A DNA stretch of 64,000 nt from a candidate division KSB1 bacterium (lineage in GTDB: Bacteria; Zhuqueibacterota; Zhuqueibacteria; Zhuqueibacterales; Zhuqueibacteraceae), in assembly GCA_034506255.1 (NCBI GenBank), contig JAPDPX010000006.1:124001-188000 (forward strand), given 5' to 3'. Position 1 is the stretch's first letter, and every line of letters starts with the position of its first letter. This document shows positions 55,875-64,000 of this stretch, one piece after another. A program made the translations under genes and the position numbers. A model generated the notes under the pieces. That model did no database searches. It was not told the DNA's origin and worked only from the letters and a program-made list of their open reading frames with translations.

Positions 55875-55937
55875 AGTGCGCTGTCGTTCAGCAAACGTCG
55901 AGCCAAGAATTAATGGACTGCAACAATTCCGGGTCTC

Positions 55938-56225
55938 ATGTCGATCTCCATTGCAGAAACACGGCATCTGGCCAAGCTTGCCAAGCTCAGTTTTAGTGAA
56001 GAGGAGCTGGCCCGCCTCGCCCGTGAATTGGAGGCCATTGTCGGTTATGTGCAACAGCTCGAGGAACTCGACGTGGAGCACGTGCCGGCCACTGCACATG
56101 TGCTCGACCGCTGCAACGTCTTTCGTGAAGATTGCGTGGCGCAGGACAACTCGGCGGAGGAGATTCTGCAAAACGCACCCGCACGCAAGCTTGGCTATTT
56201 TTCCGTGCCCAAGGTGATCGGCTAA
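55938..56225 (+). CDS. gatC: Asp/Glu-tRNA amidotransferase subunit C
   Basis: This 95-residue GatC begins MSISIAETRHLAKLAKLSFS, followed by the ELEAIVGYVQQLEELDVEHV core and the loop LDRCNVFREDCVAQD, then ILQNAPARKLGYFSVPKVIG, which matches the family C-terminus. It stabilises GatA in the transamidosome that converts misacylated Glu-tRNA-Gln and Asp-tRNA-Asn. Neither gatA nor gatB is adjacent; instead it leads an LPS gene string. Confidence 0.93.
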   Translation: MSISIAETRHLAKLAKLSFSEEELARLARELEAIVGYVQQLEELDVEHVPATAHVLDRCNVFREDCVAQDNSAEEILQNAPARKLGYFSVPKVIG

Positions 56226-56441
56226 TACCTGGCCCTCACCATCAACGCCTGCCGCTTCCTCCCGCGTGGCATTGCGAGCAACACCGGCCAGTGACGCCGG
56301 CACGAGGTTTTGGCTGCCGCGTCGATGCCGCAACCCAAGATTCCGGTGAGAGACGGCAGGCAACGACAACCGGCGGCGGGCGCTGATGAGTTTGCCTGGA
56401 TCCGACCAACACGAACTGCAACGCATTGATCCTGACCGGGT

Positions 56442-58887
<2,446 letters not shown>

Positions 58888-58950
58888 AGCCCGGCAGCCA
58901 ACCACCGGCTTTCTGTTGTAAGCTTCCCGGCAACACCTGGAGGAGGCCTG

Positions 58951-59256
58951 ATGTTGAATGCCAGCGAGGTTCTCGAGTTTTTGCGCCAGCATCGCCAGAT
59001 ACTCAGAACCGATTTGGGCATCGTCAAGCTGGGGCTTATCGGCTCCTTTGCCCGAGGTGAACAAACCGGGAAAAGCGATATCGACCTGCTGGTCGAATTC
59101 GAACCCGGTACTGACGATCTTTTTGACAAAAAAATGAGGTTGCGTGATTCATTGCAAACCTCTTTCCACCGGGAAGTCGATATCTGTCGGGAAAAATATG
59201 TGAAGCCTCATCTCAAAATCCGCCTTTTGAAAGAGGCGATTTATGTCTGGGAATGA
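58951..59256 (+). CDS. mntA: MntA-like nucleotidyltransferase antitoxin
   Basis: This 101-residue minimal nucleotidyltransferase has the signature LIGSFARGEQTGKSDIDLLV: the GSxARG loop and the Asp-x-Asp pair that bind metal and NTP. This is the antitoxin of type VII HEPN/MNT modules, which in studied cases AMPylates the HepT toxin. GGAGGAGG precedes the ATG. The downstream hepT ATG lies inside its last codons (14-bp overlap), the usual arrangement. Confidence 0.9.
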   Translation: MLNASEVLEFLRQHRQILRTDLGIVKLGLIGSFARGEQTGKSDIDLLVEFEPGTDDLFDKKMRLRDSLQTSFHREVDICREKYVKPHLKIRLLKEAIYVWE

Positions 59257-59586
59257 CAAATTGAATGTACTGACGATGCTGGAAGCGATTGCAAAAATCA
59301 ACAGATATTCCTCCGGCTACCGCAATGCTGATGATTTCCACAAAAACGAACGTGATTTCGAGGCTTGCATGATGAATTTCATCATCATCGGAGAAATGGT
59401 CGCCAGACTCTCTGATGAATTCATCACGAAAAATCCCCAATCGGCTGGCTCAGAATTCGCGGTTTGAGAAACATCGTTGCGCACAACTATTTTGGCATAG
59501 ATGCAGAAGAAGTGTGGCAGATTATTCAAACCCAGTTGCCAAAACTGGAAAACGATCTTCGCACGATTCTGCAAAACTTTCAATGA
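59243..59586 (+). pseudogene. hepT: HepT-like HEPN toxin, frameshifted
   Basis: The first frame (59243 to about 59430) encodes the N-terminal helices of a HEPN protein (LNVLTMLEAIAKINRYSS, FEACMMNFIIIGEMVARLSD). The rest is in another frame, where IRGLRNIVAHNYFGIDAEEV supplies the RNase motif R-x4-H. The shift needs one base lost in the run AAAAATCCCC at about 59429-59438. As written, translation would end at 59467 before the catalytic motif, removing toxicity. Full length would be about 114 residues. The partner gene mntA remains intact. Confidence 0.85.
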
Positions 59587-59666
59587 AATCCGCGGGGAAA
59601 GGCATGCTCCCTGGCAATCCCATGCCGCTGAAGGCAAAGTCTTGCAAGCCATCGAGGTCCATTGGC

Positions 59667-59771
59667 GTGCAGTTCCATCCGGAGCTGCGCTCGCGCGCGC
59701 TGCATCCGCACCCGCTGTTTCATGATTTTGTCGCTGCGGCACGGAAGTTTGCGGGGAAGTGAAAACCAGGC
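59667..59771 (+). repeat. Direct repeat copy 2 (orphan pyrG 3' end)
   Basis: Repeats 58783-58887 with two visible substitutions, in the same orientation. It is not attached to a pyrG body: the preceding 80 bp (59587-59666) do not resemble pyrG. It still reads [18 protein letters not shown] in frame and ends with the same stop codon. Confidence 0.93.
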
Positions 59772-59881
59772 GGCGCCGGGGCGGTGAGCACCGCCACCCG
59801 GCACAGGGTATCCGCCGGCATGGTCATGCGAAAGCCCGGGGCAACGCCCTCAAAATGGGTTCACAGGAGGATCACCCCCTC

Positions 59882-60712
59882 ATGACTCGCACCATCGAAA
59901 TTGGAAAAATCAAAGTCGGCGGGGAGCACCCACTGGTGCTGATCTGCGGGCCGTGCGTCATCGAGGACGAAAAAACGATGATGACGGCCGCCGAGCGCAT
60001 CTGCAACATCGCGGCCAGGGTCGGCCTGCCGTTGATTTTCAAATCTTCCTATCTCAAAGACAATCGCTCCTCCGAGCTGAGCTATCAAGGCCCGGGGTTG
60101 CGCGCCGGGCTGGCGCTGCTGCGCCGCATCAAGGAGGCGTTTCAGGTGCCCGTGCTGTCCGACATTCATGATGCGCATGAGGCCGCAGCCTGTGCCGAGG
60201 TGCTGGATGTGATTCAGATTCCGGCGTATCTCTGCATGCAGACCACGCTCACCCTGGCGGTTGCGAAAACCGGCCGAGTGGTCAACGTCAAGAAGGGCCA
60301 GTTTCTCCATCCGGCGGATTTGCGCAACGTCATCGGCAAGATCGAGCGCGCCGGCAACCACAACATCATTCTGACCGAACGCGGTGCCTGCCACGGCTAT
60401 CACGATCTGGTGGTCGACATGCGCGCGCTGGTGATCCTGCGCGAGCTCGGCTACCCGGTGATGTTCGACCCCACGCATGCCGTGCGGGTTTACGGTCTGC
60501 CGTCTTCGGACCCGGCGGGTGGCAGGCCGCAATTCGTGCCGGCCTTGACGCGCGCCGCACTGGCAGCCGGCTGTGACGCCCTGTTCCTTGAAGCCCATCC
60601 CAATCCCGCGGAAGCGAAATGCGATGCCGCCAGCCAGTGGCCGATCGCCAAGCTGGAGGACCTGCTGGTGCAGGCCAAGGCCATCGCAGACCTGACCCGA
60701 AAGTTTTGGTGA
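59882..60712 (+). CDS. kdsA: Kdo-8-phosphate synthase
   Basis: This 276-residue aldolase-type enzyme condenses arabinose-5-phosphate with PEP. Visible motifs are VLICGPCVIEDEKTMM, IFKSSYLKDNRSS, VLSDIHDAHEA, QIPAYLCMQ, VKKGQFLHP and MFDPTHAVR. The Cys in GPC is the position that binds metal in the metal-dependent class (as in Aquifex), so this is probably that class. The ATG at 59882 follows AGGAGG by 11 nt; an in-frame ATG at 59855 is less family-like. Its product goes to KdsB via a phosphatase not seen here. Confidence 0.96.
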   Translation: MTRTIEIGKIKVGGEHPLVLICGPCVIEDEKTMMTAAERICNIAARVGLPLIFKSSYLKDNRSSELSYQGPGLRAGLALLRRIKEAFQVPVLSDIHDAHEAAACAEVLDVIQIPAYLCMQTTLTLAVAKTGRVVNVKKGQFLHPADLRNVIGKIERAGNHNIILTERGACHGYHDLVVDMRALVILRELGYPVMFDPTHAVRVYGLPSSDPAGGRPQFVPALTRAALAAGCDALFLEAHPNPAEAKCDAASQWPIAKLEDLLVQAKAIADLTRKFW

Positions 60713-60748
60713 GACAGAAACCGCGCCGTGGCGCCGCAGCAAACGTTC

Positions 60749-61714
60749 ATGCGCAACCTGCTTGACATCGCCCGTGAAGTCATCCGCATCGAGGCCGAGG
60801 CGGTGGCCGCGCTGGAGCATCGTCTCGATGCCAGCTTCGAGGCCGCAGTGGAATTGCTCTACAATTGCCGCGGCCGGGTGATCGTTTCGGGCATCGGCAA
60901 AAGCGGGATCATCGCCCAGAAGATCGCAGCCACGCTTTCCAGCACCGGCACGGCCGCCATGTTCGTGCATCCCGCGGAAGCGGCGCACGGCGACCTCGGC
61001 ATGGTGATGCCCGGCGACGTGGTGATCTGCATTTCCAAAAGCGGCACCACCAACGAGTTTCATCTCCTGCTGCCGCTGTTCAAGCGCCTGGGCATTCCCA
61101 TCCTGGCGATGACCGCCAACCGTCATTCGCCGCTGGCCGAGCGCGCCGATGTGATTTTGGACATCCGCGTCAAGCGCGAAGCCTGCCCGCATGATCTCGC
61201 GCCCACCGCCAGCACCACCGCCACCCTGGCGCTGGGGGACGCGCTGGCGGTCGCGCTGCTGGAGAAACGCCACTTCTCCCCGGCCGATTTTGCGCTGCGG
61301 CATCCCGGCGGCACGCTCGGCCGCAAGCTGCTGCTGCGCATTGATGATGTGATGTACAGCGGCGAGCGTGTTGCCCGCGTGGGCCTGACCGCCACGCTGG
61401 AAGAGATCATCCTGGAAATCACCAGCAAGCGCTTTGGCGCAACCTGCGTGGTGGATGACAACGGCAGGCTCGCCGGCATCGTCACCGACGGCGACTTGCG
61501 CCGCCTGCTGCGCCGCCGCCTGCCCGTCTATGAGCTGCAGGCCCGGCAAATCATGACCCCGCATCCCAAAACCGTGCCGCTGGGCACGCTGGCAGCCAGG
61601 GTGCTGGAGATCATGGAAGAGCATAACATCATGCAGATGATCATCGTCGATGCCGGGCAGCGCCCCGCCGGCATGGTACATTTGCATGATTTGTTGAAGG
61701 CGGGCGTGGCCTAG
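60749..61714 (+). CDS. kdsD: Arabinose-5-phosphate isomerase (KpsF/GutQ family)
   Basis: This 321-residue protein has an N-terminal SIS domain (GRVIVSGIGKSGIIAQKIAA, ISKSGTTNEFHLLLPLF, LALGDALAVALLEKR) and two C-terminal CBS domains (IDDVMYSGERVARV, FGATCVVDDNGRLAGIVTDG, QIMTPHPKTVP). It makes arabinose-5-phosphate for the adjacent KdsA. A GTG at 60728 would add seven residues; the ATG at 60749 matches the family start. Confidence 0.95.
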   Translation: MRNLLDIAREVIRIEAEAVAALEHRLDASFEAAVELLYNCRGRVIVSGIGKSGIIAQKIAATLSSTGTAAMFVHPAEAAHGDLGMVMPGDVVICISKSGTTNEFHLLLPLFKRLGIPILAMTANRHSPLAERADVILDIRVKREACPHDLAPTASTTATLALGDALAVALLEKRHFSPADFALRHPGGTLGRKLLLRIDDVMYSGERVARVGLTATLEEIILEITSKRFGATCVVDDNGRLAGIVTDGDLRRLLRRRLPVYELQARQIMTPHPKTVPLGTLAARVLEIMEEHNIMQMIIVDAGQRPAGMVHLHDLLKAGVA

Positions 61715-61742
61715 CGCTGTTCGTTTAAAATCTCGCGGCAAC

Positions 61743-61764
61743 GGCTCCGCCCTAAGGCGGGAGC
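61743..61764. repeat. Hairpin-forming sequence after kdsD
   Basis: GGCTCCGCC, loop CTAA, GGCGGGAGCC forms a nearly perfect GC-rich stem (one bulged base) 29 nt past the kdsD stop. No T-tract follows, so it may be a weak attenuator or a dispersed palindrome rather than a terminator. Confidence 0.5.
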
Positions 61765-61923
61765 CTGGAACAGCGCCGGCGCCCACAACGTCCGAGTCTA
61801 ACCGGGGGCAAAAGCCAGAACGGTTGCCGGCAAGTCCGCCGTCACCACTTCGAGCGGGCACGCAACCGGAGCCGGCTGTGTGCCTTCGACTATAAAAATA
61901 GAGAACGCCTCGCCATCGTCGCC

Positions 61924-62817
61924 GTGAATCGCAAGCCACTGCTGAAGAGAATCAAGAATGGCGGCATTTATTGGTTCATTCGCCTGCTGTTGGCGGTGAT
62001 GCAGCGCCTGCCGCGGCGACCGGCACTGGCGTTGTTCGAACAGCTCGGGCTGCTCGCCTTTCGGCTGTTGCGGCGCGAGCGTGAGAAAACGCTGCGTCAC
62101 TTGCGGCTGGCGTTTGGCGGCAAGCGTTCCGAGGTGGAGATTCGGGCCCTGGCGCGGGAATGCTTCCGTTATCTCGGCCGCAACGCCGCCGAGGCGGTGC
62201 GCCTGCGGCAGCTTCAGCGCGCCGGTCTCGAGCGCTTCGTTTCCTTCACCGGTCGCGAACATCTCGAGGCCGCGCTGGCCAAGGGCCGCGGCGTGATTTG
62301 CATCACCGGCCACCTGGGCTGCTGGGAATTGCTGGCGGCGTTCATTGCGCAGCATTTTCCGCTGGCGGTGGTCGGCACCGCGCTCTATGATCCACGTCTG
62401 GACGCCCTGCTGGTGCGGGAACGCGAACTGGCCGGCTGTCGTAACATCCCGCGCACCGCCGGCGCCGCGCGCGAAATGCTGCGCTGGCTGAAGTCCGGTG
62501 GCGTGCTGGGCATCTTGATCGATCAAGACACGCGCGTCGATGGTGAATTTGTCGATTTCTTCGGGCACCCGGCCTACACCCCGGCCGGGCCGGTGGTGTT
62601 CGCCGAGCGCACCGGCGCACCGCTGGTGCCGCTGGCAATTTGGATGAACGAAGATTTCACCCACACCGTCGCGATCAGCCCGGAGATTCCGCTGCAAGCA
62701 CATGACCGTCCCGGAAACGTACAGCGCTGCTCGAAGGCGGTGGAAGCCTTCATTCGCGAACACCCCGAACAATGGGTATGGATGCACGAGCGCTGGAAAA
62801 CCAAACCGCAGGCCTGA
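61924..62817 (+). CDS. LpxL/HtrB-type lipid A acyltransferase
   Basis: This 297-residue protein has one N-terminal hydrophobic helix (YWFIRLLLAVMQRLP), the acyltransferase H-x4-E motif in CITGHLGCWELLAAF, and later blocks GILIDQDTRVDGEFVDFFG and ERTGAPLVPLAIW. The C-terminal WVWMHERWKTKP matches the HtrB/LpxL ending. It adds a secondary acyl chain to Kdo-lipid A at the inner membrane. The start is a GTG at 61924. Confidence 0.92.
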   Translation: MNRKPLLKRIKNGGIYWFIRLLLAVMQRLPRRPALALFEQLGLLAFRLLRREREKTLRHLRLAFGGKRSEVEIRALARECFRYLGRNAAEAVRLRQLQRAGLERFVSFTGREHLEAALAKGRGVICITGHLGCWELLAAFIAQHFPLAVVGTALYDPRLDALLVRERELAGCRNIPRTAGAAREMLRWLKSGGVLGILIDQDTRVDGEFVDFFGHPAYTPAGPVVFAERTGAPLVPLAIWMNEDFTHTVAISPEIPLQAHDRPGNVQRCSKAVEAFIREHPEQWVWMHERWKTKPQA

Positions 62818-62844
62818 AAGGGCCGGCAGGCTGGTGAGCGCGTG

Positions 62845-63393
62845 ATGAAAACTTTGTGGTTGGCAATTTGCGCCGCGGCGCTGCTGTTCGCCGGCTGCCA
62901 GTCTTCACCGCAGACAGCGACTCCGGACAAGGCCTTCAACGGCCCGGATCAGGAGGGCTGGAACAGCAAAGTCACGGTGACCAACAGCGGCCGCATCACC
63001 GCGATCGTGCAGTACGGTCACATGGCGAAATATTCCAAGGACCGCCGCGTGCTGTTCGATCAGGGCGTGATGGTCGATTTTTACGGCAGGAAGGGTGAGC
63101 ATACCTCCAGCCTCACCTCGACGCGCGGCATCCTTTATGAAAACAGCAACGATGTCGAGGCGCTCGGCAACGTGGTGGTGGTGTCCGACAGCGGCATGAC
63201 CTTGCGCACCGAGAAACTGCGCTGGCTCAATCAGCGTGAAAGAATCGTGAGCGAGGAATTCGTCACCATCACCACCGCGCGCGGTGACACGCTGCACGGC
63301 CACGGCTTCGAATCGGACGCCACCTTGAAACTATGGTCGATCCACAAACTTTCCGGCATCAGCAAGAAAAAGGTGAATTTGCCGGGTCGTTAG
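62845..63393 (+). CDS. lptC: LptC-like LPS export protein (lipoprotein)
   Basis: This 182-residue precursor has a lipoprotein signal (ICAAALLFAGC, lipobox FAGC). It is followed by a beta-jellyroll region of the OstA-like/LptC type (VFVTNSGRITAIVQYGHMA-type strands, DFYGRKGEHTSSLTS, NVVVVSDSGMTLRTEKLRW). LptC passes LPS from LptBFG to LptA. Most LptC proteins keep a membrane helix; lipoprotein forms occur in FCB bacteria. The ATG at 62845 is preferred over the adjacent GTG at 62842. LptA follows. Confidence 0.85.
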   Translation: MKTLWLAICAAALLFAGCQSSPQTATPDKAFNGPDQEGWNSKVTVTNSGRITAIVQYGHMAKYSKDRRVLFDQGVMVDFYGRKGEHTSSLTSTRGILYENSNDVEALGNVVVVSDSGMTLRTEKLRWLNQRERIVSEEFVTITTARGDTLHGHGFESDATLKLWSIHKLSGISKKKVNLPGR

Positions 63394-63432
63394 TCTGCCG
63401 GGGCGCGGATGGGCTGCGAGCGTGCACCTGAC

Positions 63433-64000
63433 ATGTCGGTTCAAATGAGTTGTCATATAAGCTGGCACACCCGTCGCACGGACAACGCCGTGCAAACCTC
63501 CTGGCTGCTTGCCGGCTGGAAACCGTTGCGGCGGCACTTTCCCGGCAGGCCCCTGACGCGGCATCCAGACAGGGGCACCCGGCCCGGCAGTATCCCCGGC
63601 CCTGGACAAAAAAGCCGGCACCGGCTCGCGGCCATTCTCCTGCTTCTGCTGACCGCCACAGGCCGGGCGCAAAGCGAAGGCGGGCCGCTGAAACTGGAAC
63701 ATGCCGACTCCGGCCGGTCGGTGATCGAGGCCGGTCTGACAGTCATGGAGTTGATTGGCAACGTTCGTTTCACGCAGGACAGCCTGCGGGTGTCGTGCGA
63801 CCGTGCGCGGCGCATTCCCGACCGCGGCCTGATCGAGCTGATCGGCAATGTCGATATTCGGGAGGGCCACAAATGGCTGCGGGCCGAGCGGGTGAATTAT
63901 TTTGAAAATTTTCGCATGCAGGAGGCCCTGGGCCGGGTGGAGCTGGGCGACCGCAACAGCCGCTTGTCCGCCCGCAAGCTGACCTATTACGAGCGCGACA
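63433..64000 (+). CDS. lptA: LptA/OstA-like LPS transport protein (partial, 3' end outside window)
   Basis: The frame open to the right edge encodes a hydrophobic export segment (LAAILLLLLTATGRAQS) and OstA-type beta repeats (VMELIGNVRFTQDSLRVSCD, LIELIGNVDIREGHKWLRAE, ALGRVELGDRNSRLSARKL). LptA bridges the periplasm for LPS transport. The start is uncertain: ATGs at 63409 and 63433 and a GTG at 63490 all give an unusually long N-region before the signal, so the true start may be further in. Confidence 0.82.
   Translation, partial: MSVQMSCHISWHTRRTDNAVQTSWLLAGWKPLRRHFPGRPLTRHPDRGTRPGSIPGPGQKSRHRLAAILLLLLTATGRAQSEGGPLKLEHADSGRSVIEAGLTVMELIGNVRFTQDSLRVSCDRARRIPDRGLIELIGNVDIREGHKWLRAERVNYFENFRMQEALGRVELGDRNSRLSARKLTYYERD

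Overview
The window is GC-rich chromosomal DNA from a Gram-negative bacterium. Several features indicate the outer membrane: Kdo/lipid A genes (kdsA, kdsB, kdsD, an LpxL-type acyltransferase, lptC, partial lptA), an Omp85-like barrel and a Wza/Wzc exopolysaccharide system. A NYPNPFN-type C-terminal sorting domain, a DUF5683 protein and a Chlorobi-like divergent glycogen synthase point to the FCB superphylum. My best guess is a candidate-phylum lineage such as KSB1 or Calditrichota, but this is inference from protein style, not a phylogeny. No tRNA, rRNA, CRISPR array or insertion sequence was recognised.

Layout. From 1 to 13.7 kb on the minus strand runs an exopolysaccharide locus: a STAS/helix-turn-helix protein, Wza, Wzc, a UDP-glucuronate-epimerase-like enzyme, a polyprenyl sugar-phosphate transferase, Ugd, a GT4 glycosyltransferase, AsnB, a radical SAM protein and a methyltransferase that runs off the left edge. 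From 14.0 to 16.6 kb are a divergent glycogen synthase and a GalT-family enzyme, and from 16.9 to 19.0 kb a YbgF/CpoB-like lipoprotein and an unusual barrel protein. From 19.1 to 24.6 kb lies the elongasome operon mreB-mreC-mreD-mrdA-rodA. From 24.8 to 40.2 kb, still on the minus strand, are housekeeping genes (purH, purN, LD-carboxypeptidase, rimO, ftsY, pgsA, ubiA-like, purF, two small envelope proteins, ridA, an MsbA-like ABC transporter, a deoxynucleoside kinase, folK and folB).

A divergent promoter pair near 40.3/41.0 kb switches the gene direction. On the plus strand follow a metallophosphoesterase, a cation:proton antiporter, a PuuD-like amidase, a frameshifted inorganic pyrophosphatase, glycogen phosphorylase and a CotH-type secreted protein with one in-frame stop. 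After a bidirectional terminator and a minus-strand MFS transporter comes a large protein combining a possible secreted kinase-like domain with an outer-membrane barrel. The right end is an LPS/Kdo gene string (gatC, kdsB, pyrG, kdsA, kdsD, lpxL-like, lptC, lptA). It is interrupted after pyrG by a MntA/HepT toxin-antitoxin module bracketed by 105-bp direct repeats of the pyrG 3' end.

The most interesting points are the pyrG-repeat-flanked MntA/HepT module with a frameshifted toxin, the kinase-like/Omp85 fusion at 53.2-55.8 kb, and a cluster of broken or interrupted genes (ppa, cotH-like, hepT, a Schlafen/AlbA-type remnant) that are either real decay or assembly error.
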